Below are positions 35,412-45,344 of a stretch of 64,000 nucleotides of DNA, in pieces. The translations under genes and the position numbers were made by a program. Numbering within the stretch: position 1 is the stretch's first letter; each line of letters begins with the position of its first letter. The notes under the pieces are model-generated. The model searched no databases and was not told the origin of the DNA. It was given only the letters and a program-made list of their open reading frames with translations. The stretch comes from a virus, in the IMG/VR virus record IMGVR_UViG_3300031722_000011, positions 1 through 64,000 of that record, one strand, 5' to 3'.

Positions 35412-35753
35412 ATGAGTTTTAAACCAGTAATAGGTATATTTATATCCAATGAAAAAGAATTAGAGAATTTATTAGATAGTTATCCATATAAAGACGAGGT
35501 TGCAAAAACTAATAGAATTTCTTTTAATGTTAGAATTATGGAATTTGAACATTATGATTTAAAAATATTTTATAGTGTGAATCAAAGTGCAAGAGGTTAT
35601 AGATTTAGCAATGTTATAGTATCACAATCTATAATGAAAAGTATTGAAAATAGTAGTAATAATAATGATGATTATATAGGAATGTTATATAACTTTATAA
35701 ATCCGTATAATTATTTTGGTGCAAATATTAATGTTGTTGATTTGAGTTGGTAA
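35412..35753 (+). CDS. Hypothetical protein, 113 residues
   Basis: Starts MSFKPVIGIFISNEKELENL; mixed alpha/beta composition, ends in NVVDLSW. AAGGAAGTG upstream. The next gene starts 11 bases after its stop, so they form a pair ahead of the terminase genes. No family recognised. Confidence 0.55.
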   Translation: MSFKPVIGIFISNEKELENLLDSYPYKDEVAKTNRISFNVRIMEFEHYDLKIFYSVNQSARGYRFSNVIVSQSIMKSIENSSNNNDDYIGMLYNFINPYNYFGANINVVDLSW

Positions 35754-35764
35754 AGGAGACTTTA

Positions 35765-36046
35765 ATGAAATATAATCCTAAAATAATAGCCCTATATAAA
35801 GAAGATAATGAATTAAATAATGTTCTCATATCAAGATTATTACAATATGAAAATATCGAAGTTAAAACTATAAAGATAAATAAAAAATCAGATTATTATA
35901 ATTTACATGGTACTAGAATAGATGGACTTTATATATCTAGTAAATTATATGGAGTAATTTTAGAAGATGATATTTTAGATGTATTAGAGCCAATGCTAAA
36001 CGTAAGTATATTTAATTCAAGGATTATATGGTTTAGTGAAGAGTAA
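35765..36046 (+). CDS. Hypothetical protein, 93 residues
   Basis: ATG 35765 chosen because AAAGGAG precedes it; the upstream TTG at 35747 overlaps the previous gene. Alternating strands and helices with several Ile/Leu-rich segments. Function unknown. Confidence 0.55.
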   Translation: MKYNPKIIALYKEDNELNNVLISRLLQYENIEVKTIKINKKSDYYNLHGTRIDGLYISSKLYGVILEDDILDVLEPMLNVSIFNSRIIWFSEE

Positions 36047-36076
36047 TAAAAACAAAATAAAGGAGGTGTATTAATC

Positions 36077-37117
36077 GTGGCAAAAAAAGCACAAGGTAAT
36101 ACAGAGATGACAGATAGAGAACTAATATATTGTACAGGTTGTGACCACGATAAGAAACCTAGTGAATTCTATAAAAGTTATGGCACAACTAAATCTGGCA
36201 CACTACCATACTGTAAACAATGTTGTATAAATATGAGTTTAAATAATATTGGAAGTTTAGATGTTGATAATTTTAAAAATATGTTATCTAAGGTAGATAG
36301 ACCATTTCTATATCAAACATTAGCCGATAATTTAAAAAAATATCCTAACAAAATAGAATCTGCTATAGGTTTTTATTTTAAGGATTTAGGCATGGTTCAA
36401 AATAGAGGATCTAAGTATAAAGATAGTATTTTTGAACCTAGTAATATTAATGAAAATTCAGCAAGTAGTATTATTACTTCAAAAAAAGCAAAATATGAAA
36501 TAGAAGATATGACATATGAACAATTAGAAGATAAATATGGTGTGGGATATACAGATGAAGAATACTATTGTTTTGAGAAAAAATGGAGAAAACTTGCAGA
36601 TAGTTATGGTCAAAAAACATCAATACATACAGAATCGTTGACTACATATATAAGATTCAGAGTCAAAGAAGAGTTAGCAACAGCAAAAGGTGATGTAGCA
36701 GAAGCTACTAAATGGGGAGGATTAGCTGAAAAAGCTCAACAGTCTGGAAAGCTAAATGTATCTCAATTAAGTAAATCGGACATAAGTGGCGGAGTTGATC
36801 TACTGCCTCAATTATTTGAAGCAGTAGAAGATAAAGTTGGCATAATTCCAATTCTTCCTAAATTAAAAGAACAACCATATGACGATGCTGATTTGATAAT
36901 ATGGTCAATTATAGAATATATGCAAAGATTAGAGGATAAACCAAGAACACAATATAAAGATATATGGAATTTTTATGATGAAATGCTTGTAGATTTTTAC
37001 AAGCAAAAAGGTTTTTCTGATGAAAAAATACAAGAAGAAAGAAATAAAAGAAATGCTGTATTTAGAGATTTAACAGACGTATATAAAGAACCATTATATG
37101 AAGATGGTGATATATAA
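36077..37117 (+). CDS. Small terminase-like protein with N-terminal zinc site
   Basis: 346 residues from GTG 36077 after AAAGGAGGTG. The zinc site is CTGCDHDKKPSEFYKS... CKQC, followed by a helical region and a conserved acidic C-terminus. Its stop overlaps the TerL start (TAATGG), the standard position of a DNA-recognising small terminase subunit. It shares the N-terminal knuckle layout with 23051. Function is by position. Confidence 0.6.
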   Translation: MAKKAQGNTEMTDRELIYCTGCDHDKKPSEFYKSYGTTKSGTLPYCKQCCINMSLNNIGSLDVDNFKNMLSKVDRPFLYQTLADNLKKYPNKIESAIGFYFKDLGMVQNRGSKYKDSIFEPSNINENSASSIITSKKAKYEIEDMTYEQLEDKYGVGYTDEEYYCFEKKWRKLADSYGQKTSIHTESLTTYIRFRVKEELATAKGDVAEATKWGGLAEKAQQSGKLNVSQLSKSDISGGVDLLPQLFEAVEDKVGIIPILPKLKEQPYDDADLIIWSIIEYMQRLEDKPRTQYKDIWNFYDEMLVDFYKQKGFSDEKIQEERNKRNAVFRDLTDVYKEPLYEDGDI

Positions 37118-38889
37118 TGGGTACTTATGAAAACTTCAAAGATAATGATAAATATTCAGAGAGCAGAACGGATATATATAATCCATCTTTTGAATCACCA
37201 GTTAAGCCTTCTGATGAAAATGGAAATATTGTAGATAGGCATATTGAAGAATTTACTGAATTATGTTCATTTTTAAGATTTTATCCTGATATATTTTGGG
37301 ATATGTATAAGCCCGAAAGGGGAGGATTGACATTTGACCTACATCAAAGAGTAATGCTAAGAGCTTTATCTAGATTTGGAGAAAATTATTTCTGTGCTCC
37401 TAGAGGAATATCTAAAACTTTAGTACATGTTATGGCACAATATCATACTTGTTGTTGTTTTCCTAATATAACTACTTCACTAACTGCCTCAACTAAAGAG
37501 TCGGCAGTAAAAATATGGAGAGATAAGCATGATGAAATATTAAGATTCTATCCTGCTTTTGCTGATAATATAAGAAAAGCAAATTTTAGTAAAGATTATG
37601 GAATGGTTGAATTTGTTAATGGTTCAATAATTGATAGTTTGGCTAACTCCCAACAATCTAAAGGATTGAGGCGAAGAAGGGGTGGATTGGAAGAATCGGC
37701 ATTAATAGACAAAGAAACCTACGATGATGCAATTGAGCCTATTTTCAATATAAGTAGACCTACTATGACAGGAGCAATTGATCCAGAAGAATTAAATGGG
37801 CAAATAAACAGATATACAACGTCTGGATATAAGAACAGCGATGAGTATGACCAAATATTAAAAGTTTTACATGGTATGATTAATTTAGATGGTTCTTTTG
37901 TTTTTGGTTCAGATTGGAGAATTCCTATTCATTTTGGAAGACAAAAAATGTCTACAATTATTAAAGCAAGGGATAGAAACGTAATTAGATTCAGACAAAA
38001 TTATCTGTGTGATTGGATAGGTGTAAGTGATGGTGGATTAATTAATATATCAAAACTTATAAAGGCAAGAACACTAGATAAAAATGATATGGAATTTGAA
38101 TGTACTAAAGATAAAAAAGGAAATTTTGAATTAAATGAATATGTTATCTCTATGGACGTAGCTAGAAGTGAAAGTGAGAATAATAATAAAACTGCTATAA
38201 TTATTTTAAAAGTAATTAGAAATAAGAACGGTAAGATAAGACAAGTTAGAGTAGTAAATATAATAACTCCTCCTAATGGATTTAATTTTAGTGAACAAAC
38301 TGCAATAGTTAAGAGATTATTTTATAAATATGGTGGAAGTTTAGATGAAACTAAAAGTCGAGTAAAAGCAATAATTGTCGATGCAAACGGAGTTGGAAGT
38401 GCATGTGTAGATTGTTTTTTAGAAGAGCAAACTGATAATGAAACCAATGAAGAATTAGGGTGTTTTGCAACAATAAATACAGACCAAAAGCCACAAACTG
38501 CTGATGCTCCAAAAATGATATATGCTTTAAAGGCTCAATCTTGCAATAAAGAAATGATAGTAAATTTTATAAATTATGTTGAATCCTCAAGGCTTAAATT
38601 AATTAAAAAAATAGACAATGATGATTTAGCAGACATAGATACAAGTATTTCGAATGATGGAAAAGTTATAATAGAACAACAATCTAAACAAGTACAAAAA
38701 CTAATAGATGAGGTTTCAAATTTAAAATTAAAAACAACAGAAAAAACAACTACGGTAATACAAGTGGTTAAAAAAATAGATAAAGATAGATATAGTTCTT
38801 TAATAATGGGATTATATTATATAAATACCTTTATGGATGTAATTGAAGATGATGATGACGATGAAGACCGTCAATACGTATTCTATTAG
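37117..38889 (+). CDS. terL: Large terminase subunit
   Basis: 590 residues. A Walker A-like APRGISKT at about 94-101 follows a TFDLHQRVMLRAL adenine motif; ESALIDKETYDDAI fits Walker B and catalytic Glu; the nuclease half begins with SMDVARSESENNNKTA and continues with IIVDANGVGSACVD, giving the RNase H-like acidic residues. It packages DNA into proheads with portal. Overlaps the upstream gene by one base. Confidence 0.85.
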   Translation: MGTYENFKDNDKYSESRTDIYNPSFESPVKPSDENGNIVDRHIEEFTELCSFLRFYPDIFWDMYKPERGGLTFDLHQRVMLRALSRFGENYFCAPRGISKTLVHVMAQYHTCCCFPNITTSLTASTKESAVKIWRDKHDEILRFYPAFADNIRKANFSKDYGMVEFVNGSIIDSLANSQQSKGLRRRRGGLEESALIDKETYDDAIEPIFNISRPTMTGAIDPEELNGQINRYTTSGYKNSDEYDQILKVLHGMINLDGSFVFGSDWRIPIHFGRQKMSTIIKARDRNVIRFRQNYLCDWIGVSDGGLINISKLIKARTLDKNDMEFECTKDKKGNFELNEYVISMDVARSESENNNKTAIIILKVIRNKNGKIRQVRVVNIITPPNGFNFSEQTAIVKRLFYKYGGSLDETKSRVKAIIVDANGVGSACVDCFLEEQTDNETNEELGCFATINTDQKPQTADAPKMIYALKAQSCNKEMIVNFINYVESSRLKLIKKIDNDDLADIDTSISNDGKVIIEQQSKQVQKLIDEVSNLKLKTTEKTTTVIQVVKKIDKDRYSSLIMGLYYINTFMDVIEDDDDDEDRQYVFY

Positions 38890-38917
38890 GATAAATAAAA
38901 TAAAAGGAGGTGTAAAC

Positions 38918-40543
38918 TTGGCGAACACAAACTCTACAGAAACTAAAAAATCAACCAATGCAGGTAGACCAATAGGTAGTAAAAACACTTTTACAAAAAA
39001 GCAAGTATCCGATATGCAACTAAGGATAGATGAATTAGAAAAACAACATAATTCTTATAATGATGTTGTAGATAGTTTCGTAGATGGATTTGTGTTAGAA
39101 ATGACACAAAATATAAAAACAATAGATATGGAAACTTTGCAAAGATGGTTTAGTAATCCAGATGATTATATGAAACAAATAAATAATTTACTTACATACT
39201 ATTATATTATTGATGGAAATATATCTCAACTTTATGATTTAATATTTTCACTACCAGAACTAAATTTTAAGATAAAAACTTATAAAAGATTAGGTAGTTA
39301 TGAAAATGACATATTAGCTATAAAAATTGCCTTAGAAAGAAATGTTAAACATAAAATATTAACTAGAGAATTACTTGTTCAATTAGCTAACAATGGTTCT
39401 GTTGTTGGCACATGGCTAGGTAATAAAAAAGAACCTTATTTTAATGTATTTGATGATTTAGAGTATATTTATCCGTATGGAAACTATAAAGGGAAAATGG
39501 TAGGAGTGTTTGATTTATCATATATTGATACATTAACAAATGAACAGAAGAAAGCCTTATATAATAATTTAACCCCCTTAGTAACAGAAAATATGTATAA
39601 AAAATGGAAGAATGAAAACAATGCTGATAAGAAAAAAGAATTACAGTTAATTGTATTACCTCCAGATAGGTCATTAGTTGCTAGAACTAGAGTATTATCA
39701 CATAATCAAAGATTAGGATTGCCAATGGGAACTCAAGCAATTTTTGATTTACAACATAAACAAAAGATGAAAGATTTAGAACGTTCTATGGCTGACAAGA
39801 TTATAAGAGCTATAGCCGTAGTAAAAATGAGAGATAAAGATGACAATGATGTTAAAGTAAAAGAATCGGTGCAAAGAAAAGTATTTGATAAAATAAAGAA
39901 AGCATTAGAGAAAAATACAAGTGGGAAGAATGGATTAACTTGTATATCAATGCCATCTTTTGCTGACTTTTCATATCCTGAGTTTAAAGGTGCTGATGAT
40001 ATATTAGATTCTGGTAAGTATGACAGTGTAAATAATGATATTACTACTGGTACAAGCATATCCTCAACATTAGCAAATGGAACAGGGGGCAATTACGCTA
40101 GTGCAAATCTAAATCTTGATATGATTTATCAAAAAATAGGTACAATGTTAGAACAAATTGAAGAAATATATAATCAATTAATTGTTATCATACTAGGACA
40201 AAATAAAGGTTCTAATTATTATTTTGAATATGATAAACAAAAGGCACTTACAAAAAAAGAAAAATTAGATATTTATAAAGGTCTATCCGATAAAGGGTTC
40301 AGTATTAGACCGATGATTGAATTGATTGGTGGAGATTTTGAAGCATTTATAAATGAAAGTATATATGAAATAGATGATTTAAAATTAAGAGAAAAAATTA
40401 TCCCACAATTAACATCATTTACGGCTTCAGATACAGATTCAGATCAAATAGGAAGACCTACTAATGAAGCTGATACAAATACTAGCACAATCCAAACAAA
40501 AGAAACTGATGGAAATTCAAATCCGAAACCTAGCACAACATAA
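38918..40543 (+). CDS. Portal protein
   Basis: 541 residues from TTG 38918, which follows AAAGGAGGTG; the ATG-containing frame upstream overlaps terL and lacks a site. Helical with a central region (YLLPDR-like LPPDRSLVARTRVLSH) and a C-terminal Thr/Ser/Asn-rich tail. The position between terL and the protease-scaffold gene is the standard portal place. Forms the dodecameric ring for DNA passage. Confidence 0.75.
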   Translation: MANTNSTETKKSTNAGRPIGSKNTFTKKQVSDMQLRIDELEKQHNSYNDVVDSFVDGFVLEMTQNIKTIDMETLQRWFSNPDDYMKQINNLLTYYYIIDGNISQLYDLIFSLPELNFKIKTYKRLGSYENDILAIKIALERNVKHKILTRELLVQLANNGSVVGTWLGNKKEPYFNVFDDLEYIYPYGNYKGKMVGVFDLSYIDTLTNEQKKALYNNLTPLVTENMYKKWKNENNADKKKELQLIVLPPDRSLVARTRVLSHNQRLGLPMGTQAIFDLQHKQKMKDLERSMADKIIRAIAVVKMRDKDDNDVKVKESVQRKVFDKIKKALEKNTSGKNGLTCISMPSFADFSYPEFKGADDILDSGKYDSVNNDITTGTSISSTLANGTGGNYASANLNLDMIYQKIGTMLEQIEEIYNQLIVIILGQNKGSNYYFEYDKQKALTKKEKLDIYKGLSDKGFSIRPMIELIGGDFEAFINESIYEIDDLKLREKIIPQLTSFTASDTDSDQIGRPTNEADTNTSTIQTKETDGNSNPKPSTT

Positions 40544-40557
40544 AGTAGGTGATAAAT

Positions 40558-40734
40558 ATGAAGATACTAGTAGTTAAAAAAGAAGGATTGATTACTATTA
40601 GTTCTAATGGTAAGAAATTGTTTATTGATGAAAATAGTAAATTATACGATAAATTAAAAGAATTATCAAAAGATGATATTAAGATTTGGTATGAAACTAA
40701 TAGATTTAATAATTTATTAGACTTAAATAATTAA
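40558..40734 (+). CDS. Small hypothetical protein, 58 residues
   Basis: ATG 40558 after TAGGTG. Starts KILVVKKEGLITISSNGKKL, ends in LLDLNN. It is a small protein between portal and protease; a minor head role is possible. No family recognised. Confidence 0.5.
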   Translation: MKILVVKKEGLITISSNGKKLFIDENSKLYDKLKELSKDDIKIWYETNRFNNLLDLNN

Positions 40735-40809
40735 ATATTGAATTAATTTAATTATTTATTGTATGTATTTCAATATTTAATAGATTATACATTGAAAGGT
40801 GGTGATAAA

Positions 40810-42390
40810 TTGGAAAATAAGTTTGATAAAATTGGACAAGTCAATATGTCTTTTAATACTTTAAATACTGTACCAAATGATCCTACAATAATGAAGGGAA
40901 AAGTAATAATATTTGATTTTGAAGAAAGTGGAAATCACCAAATAATAACTGAAGAAATAGCTATAGAAAATATTCAAACTTTAGTTGGTAAAAGAATTTG
41001 TTGCAAATACATAACCAAAAGTGAAAATGATGGTATTGATGCGTTAGGTTCACATGAAGAACATGAAACTACTGATAGACAAGGTAATGATGTAATTTAT
41101 TGCGATACTGATGCTATTGGATATATAGAAAATGTATATATAGATGATTATACAGATAAAAATGAAATTACTAAAAGGGTTGTTTACGGTGACATTATAT
41201 TATGGTGTGATGACCATTACGCAGACATAATTGGATTACTTCAAGAATGGCTTAATAACGGAATTGGTATTAATATGTCAGTTGAATATTTATATTTTAA
41301 TTATTTAGTTAAGGATAAAATTGAATATATTCAATCCCCAATTCTATTTACTGCTCATACTTTATTGAATAGTGAGGATAGGGGTTATGCAATTGAAGTA
41401 TTGCCATCATATGATTGTGCAACATTAACAAGCTTTAATGAATTAAAAGACCAATGGAACAAAGCTGTAAATAGTTTAAAGTCTAACAATGAGTTAGATT
41501 CTAATAAATTAAACCAAAAGGAGGATATAAAAACAATGGAAAATAAATTTTTAAAAGCCCTAAATGAGATTTCATTAGGCGATTTAAGAAGTAAAATTTT
41601 AGGACAACTAGGAGATGTAATGACTGCTAATGAATATGAATATATGTGGTTAAGCAATTATTCAATATTCCCAGAAAGTAAATATTTTATATATGAAACT
41701 TATGATAAGGAATCTGAAAAATGGGTGAATTATAAAGTTACATATGTATTAGGTGAAGATGATTCACTAACAGTAAACTATGACACTAAGGAAAAGATGG
41801 AATATCAATACACATTAGTTTCAGTAAATGAATTACAAGAACTTGAAACCTCTAAAAATGCAGTATTAGATTTAGAAACAGCTAATGCTAAGATTGAAGA
41901 ATTGAATGGTGAAATCGTATCTTTAAATGAAAAAGTTGTTGAGAAATCAAATAACTCAAAAGTAGATACTGATAAATTTAATGAATTAACAAATAAATTA
42001 GTTGCCATGAATTCTATGATAACAGAAATGCAACCAATTGTAGATCAATATAATAAAGAAGTATTTGAAAAATCATTAAATGAAGCAACAGAATTGTATA
42101 AAATTAAATTTACTAGCGTAAATGCTCTAGATATATTTGATGAAGATTCTACACAAGAATTAATTAAAGAATCTATTAATTCAGTAAAAGAAAAAGCTGA
42201 TAAAGCCAAGTATAGTTTAAATGCTTTAATTGTTGAGAGTATTAAACCAATTGAAAAAGAGATTGATACAGATGATATTATGTTAAATGTACCTAAAATA
42301 AGTATTAATCAAATTGTTAAATTAGAAGATAATGAAGATTTAATACCTGCAGATGACAATATCTTATCAAAATATGGACTAAACTACTAA
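40810..42390 (+). CDS. Prohead protease-scaffold fusion
   Basis: 526 residues from TTG 40810, which follows AAAGGTGGTG. Residues about 1-210 look like a capsid maturation protease domain (VIIFDFEESGNHQIITEE; GIGINMSVEY; PSYDCATLTS), and about 240-526 are coiled-coil scaffold (NAVLDLETANAKIEELNGEI). An in-frame ATG at 41536 has a perfect AAAGGAGG and would give the scaffold alone. Position between portal and capsid genes supports the call. Confidence 0.65.
   Translation: MENKFDKIGQVNMSFNTLNTVPNDPTIMKGKVIIFDFEESGNHQIITEEIAIENIQTLVGKRICCKYITKSENDGIDALGSHEEHETTDRQGNDVIYCDTDAIGYIENVYIDDYTDKNEITKRVVYGDIILWCDDHYADIIGLLQEWLNNGIGINMSVEYLYFNYLVKDKIEYIQSPILFTAHTLLNSEDRGYAIEVLPSYDCATLTSFNELKDQWNKAVNSLKSNNELDSNKLNQKEDIKTMENKFLKALNEISLGDLRSKILGQLGDVMTANEYEYMWLSNYSIFPESKYFIYETYDKESEKWVNYKVTYVLGEDDSLTVNYDTKEKMEYQYTLVSVNELQELETSKNAVLDLETANAKIEELNGEIVSLNEKVVEKSNNSKVDTDKFNELTNKLVAMNSMITEMQPIVDQYNKEVFEKSLNEATELYKIKFTSVNALDIFDEDSTQELIKESINSVKEKADKAKYSLNALIVESIKPIEKEIDTDDIMLNVPKISINQIVKLEDNEDLIPADDNILSKYGLNY
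41518..42390 (+). CDS. Nested scaffold protein (internal start)
   Basis: 284 residues from ATG 41536, eight bases after AAGGAGG at 41518-41524. It is identical to the C-terminal part of the protease-scaffold protein. The same arrangement is known for lambda C/Nu3, where an internal start makes free scaffold in excess. The translation starts MENKFLKALNEISLGDLRSK. Existence of the product is inferred from the site. Confidence 0.6.
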   Translation, partial: KEDIKTMENKFLKALNEISLGDLRSKILGQLGDVMTANEYEYMWLSNYSIFPESKYFIYETYDKESEKWVNYKVTYVLGEDDSLTVNYDTKEKMEYQYTLVSVNELQELETSKNAVLDLETANAKIEELNGEIVSLNEKVVEKSNNSKVDTDKFNELTNKLVAMNSMITEMQPIVDQYNKEVFEKSLNEATELYKIKFTSVNALDIFDEDSTQELIKESINSVKEKADKAKYSLNALIVESIKPIEKEIDTDDIMLNVPKISINQIVKLEDNEDLIPADDNILSKYGLNY

Positions 42391-42495
42391 AAATAAAAAT
42401 TAAATATTTGTTAATTGAAATGATATATATTAATAAATATTAAATAAATTAAAAAGCAAAGAACAATAATTTTATAAATAAAGGAGACGATTTTT

Positions 42496-43017
42496 ATGGC
42501 TACAATTTTAAGAGACGCATTGTTCCTTCCTGGGAATCATTCTATAAGTGAGATAAATACAATTTGGGCTAAACCAGTAGCAAATGGTGCTATTTTAACA
42601 GGTTCGAATATGGATAATGGAGGATTAGTAGAATTTGCAGGAAGAGATGCTAATGGAAATAGACAATGCAAACCATTTGATGGAACAGGAGAATATTTTA
42701 TATTACAAACTCATGTTGAAGACCAATTACTAATTGATATGGGTGAAACAGATTATAAAAATTTCTACAATAAAATCGGAGAACCTGTAAGATTAGTTAG
42801 AGCAGAAAAAGGAGTAAATCAAGAAGTATCAGGATATACCGTTAAAGGTGGAGTTACTCTAGCTTTAGATTTACCTGTAATTTGGGATGCTACTAATAAA
42901 GTATTCCAAGTAATAGATGTTATAACAACTGAAACACAAATAGCAACTGTAGTTGGATTGGACACTGACTTTGGTTACAATGCTGGTGTAACAACAATTA
43001 GAATCGAATACAAATAA
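42496..43017 (+). CDS. Capsid decoration/head protein candidate
   Basis: 173 residues, AAAGGAG upstream. Mostly beta (GGLVEFAGRDANGNRQCKPF, VSGYTVKGGVTLALDLP), ending in TTIRIEYK. Located right before the major capsid gene, where decoration or stabilising proteins are usual. Family not recognised. Confidence 0.5.
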   Translation: MATILRDALFLPGNHSISEINTIWAKPVANGAILTGSNMDNGGLVEFAGRDANGNRQCKPFDGTGEYFILQTHVEDQLLIDMGETDYKNFYNKIGEPVRLVRAEKGVNQEVSGYTVKGGVTLALDLPVIWDATNKVFQVIDVITTETQIATVVGLDTDFGYNAGVTTIRIEYK

Positions 43018-43051
43018 TAAATAAATTATAAAAAGAAAGGATGATAATAAA

Positions 43052-44113
43052 ATGGAATTAAATAAAGAATTCTTACAATTAGGTAAAAGAGTATATAACA
43101 ATAAAACATCAGTAAACGAAGAAGGAGTAAATGAGGATGAAAATGTAATAATTGAATTAGTTAATAAAGCTTATAATTCAAATGCTACTATAAACAACAT
43201 TCAAGCTTATAGAGATCTAAATCAATTAATCGTGACTACTGCTGAACAATTACAAGTAGTGGATAGACAAAGATATATCGACCTAGTTTCTGATTATAAA
43301 AAAGTAGGGACTAATGATATAATGCAATATAATGTAGCAGATAAAGTAGCCAAGGTTACTACTGCTGTAACAGCAACTGGTACAGGAGTTAATTTTACTA
43401 AAGTACCTTCTTTTACAAGCAAAGTTTATGCTACTCCATTTAAACACCAATTCGGTATTAAGTATTCTGTTTCAGATATGCTTTCAAATCCAATTAACCA
43501 ATTTAGAAATGCTGTAAATTTAGTTAATGAAGAAAAGACTAGATATATATTATCACAAATATTCGTTGCAGTAAGAGAAGCTTCTGCAAATGCTAAAATT
43601 CCTACAAAACAAAAAAGTACAGTGGCAAATATTACTTTTGCTGGATTCAAAGGAATTGAAAGTTCTCTATTAAGATATGGTAGAAATGTTAAACCTGTTA
43701 TGATAGCTGATACTGCTTTTATAAGTGCTTTAGCAGATAAACAAGCTAGTGTATCTGTAACTGGAATGACTAATGTACCTTTATATTTAACAGACGCTAT
43801 GAAGGAATCATTATTAAGAGATGCTACAATAGAACAAATTTCTAAAACACTTGCTATTTCTATAGATAATCCTTACACAGATAACATGAATTCAAAAGTA
43901 GATTTACCAGTTGATGAAGCAATTTTGATTGCTGGAGGTTCTGCTAGTCCATTAAAAGTTACAGAATTTGGAGATATGGCTTTACTTTCAGATACTATGC
44001 AAGAACATATCGAAAATGAAGAAGTATTTATGAAAATATCTTATAAAGTAGATATAACTTTATTATTAAATAGAGCTATTGGTTACATAAAAGATACTTC
44101 TGTAGTTCTTTAA
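43052..44113 (+). CDS. Major capsid protein (HK97-fold)
   Basis: 353 residues. AGAAAGGATG upstream. The N-terminal helix (NEDENVIIELVNKAY), the central region with YATPFKHQFGIKYSVSDML and a C-terminal KVDITLLLNRAIGYI strand fit HK97-type capsid proteins in size and pattern. It is flanked by head genes and followed by a strong terminator, as expected for a very highly expressed gene. Confidence 0.75.
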   Translation: MELNKEFLQLGKRVYNNKTSVNEEGVNEDENVIIELVNKAYNSNATINNIQAYRDLNQLIVTTAEQLQVVDRQRYIDLVSDYKKVGTNDIMQYNVADKVAKVTTAVTATGTGVNFTKVPSFTSKVYATPFKHQFGIKYSVSDMLSNPINQFRNAVNLVNEEKTRYILSQIFVAVREASANAKIPTKQKSTVANITFAGFKGIESSLLRYGRNVKPVMIADTAFISALADKQASVSVTGMTNVPLYLTDAMKESLLRDATIEQISKTLAISIDNPYTDNMNSKVDLPVDEAILIAGGSASPLKVTEFGDMALLSDTMQEHIENEEVFMKISYKVDITLLLNRAIGYIKDTSVVL

Positions 44114-44124
44114 TCAATATAATT

Positions 44125-44155
44125 AGGACTTCTTTAATTAGAAGTCCTTTATTTT
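44125..44155 (+). terminator. Terminator after the capsid gene
   Basis: AGGACTTC/GAAGTCCT, then TTATTTT. Confidence 0.8.
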
Positions 44156-44185
44156 AATAATTTATAAATTAAGGAGAGAAAAATA

Positions 44186-44728
44186 ATGAGTAAAAATACA
44201 GTAACATTAGTAAGAAAACAATCTGATACATTTGAGGTAAATTACCCTTTTGCATTACCCGATGGGAAATTAACACATTTTGATTGGACGGGAACTAAAG
44301 GTAGTATTATAAGTAGAAGAGATGTTCCAGTAGAAGTATTTCAATGGTTAAAAGATAGTACAACTACTTTTACATCAGGACAATTAATGGTTGAAGAACA
44401 AGGTAATGAAGATTTAGAAGAAGATGTTAAATATTTAGTAGAAGATGTTGAAGAAAAACAATTAGAAATAAAAGATGCTATAAAAACTAGAGATGAAATA
44501 CAAGCAATGTTAACAACAGGAAATCAACTTGTATTAAAAAAAGCTTTAAATGATTTAGTCAAAGATATTACAGATGAAATACAAGTAAAAGAAGTAAAAG
44601 CTTATATATATAGAACTGCAATTGATATCGGTATAGATTCCAATGCAAAAAGAAAAGTAGTTTGTGAATGGTATGGATTATCAGATTATGAAAATTGTGG
44701 TTATATTTTTGATGAAGAAACTAAATAA
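44186..44728 (+). CDS. Head protein with central acidic coil
   Basis: 180 residues. Starts SKNTVTLVRKQSDTFEVNYP, then an acidic coil (GNEDLEEDVKYLVEDVEEKQ), and ends in YGLSDYENCGYIFDEETK. AAGGAGAG upstream. It lies between capsid and connector genes; a head-completion role is inferred. Its last 17 codons are part of the 89-bp tandem repeat. Confidence 0.5.
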   Translation: MSKNTVTLVRKQSDTFEVNYPFALPDGKLTHFDWTGTKGSIISRRDVPVEVFQWLKDSTTTFTSGQLMVEEQGNEDLEEDVKYLVEDVEEKQLEIKDAIKTRDEIQAMLTTGNQLVLKKALNDLVKDITDEIQVKEVKAYIYRTAIDIGIDSNAKRKVVCEWYGLSDYENCGYIFDEETK

Positions 44729-44948
44729 AATATAGAAAGGTGTGATATTATAATGACTGTTACAGATTATCAGATTATGAAAATTGTGGTTATATTTTTG
44801 ATGAAGAAACTAAATAAAATATAGAAAGGTGTGATATTATAATGACTGTTACAGATTATCAGATTATGAAAATTGTGGTTATATTTTTGATGAAGAAACT
44901 AAATAAAATATAGAAAGGTGTGATATTATAATGACTGTTACAGATTAT
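44676..44948 (+). repeat. 89-bp tandem triplication across a gene junction
   Basis: Three copies with starts of GATTAT at 44676, 44765 and 44854, and a fourth GATTAT at 44943 resuming the next gene. Each copy has the end of one gene, its stop, an AGAAAGGTGTGAT ribosome site and the first codons of the next gene. Copies 1 and 2 therefore each start a 23-codon micro-frame at 44753 and 44842. The direct repeat GATTAT at both ends could have allowed slippage. Confidence 0.9.
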
Positions 44949-45344
44949 GATACTATATGGGAAACCTTTCGAGATATCTCAGGATTAGATGACGAATTAC
45001 TACCTTCTGATAGCCAAGGAATATATATAGAAATTCATAATGCAGTAAGAAAATATAATATCAAAACCGATGATCGTGAAGAAAAGTTAACCTATATAGA
45101 TTCAGCAGAAACTATAAGTAGGTTGTTAGATGATAATAGATTAGAATTACTTGCATTATTTATTAAACAAAATATATTAGAAAGTAAATTGGAATACTTC
45201 GAGCAAATATATCAATATGATTTGAAAGAAGTTAAAAGTAAATTCTTCAAAGATCAAGTTTCTACTAGACAATCCACTATTGAAAAAGTAGAAAAAGATA
45301 TACTAGAAAGACTGAGTTACATGGATACTCATGATTTAAATTAA
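44931..45344 (+). CDS. Head-tail connector candidate
   Basis: 137 residues from the third, intact ATG at 44931. Mostly helical (TISRLLDDNRLELLALFIKQ, ILESKLEYFEQIYQYDLKEV), a composition seen in gp6-like adaptor proteins. Overlaps the next gene by one base. AAAGGTGTGAT upstream. Confidence 0.5.
   Translation: MTVTDYDTIWETFRDISGLDDELLPSDSQGIYIEIHNAVRKYNIKTDDREEKLTYIDSAETISRLLDDNRLELLALFIKQNILESKLEYFEQIYQYDLKEVKSKFFKDQVSTRQSTIEKVEKDILERLSYMDTHDLN

Noticed and set aside
44753-44930. Two 23-codon micro-frames as genes
   Set aside because: They result from the tandem repeat; listed as a finding rather than as genes.
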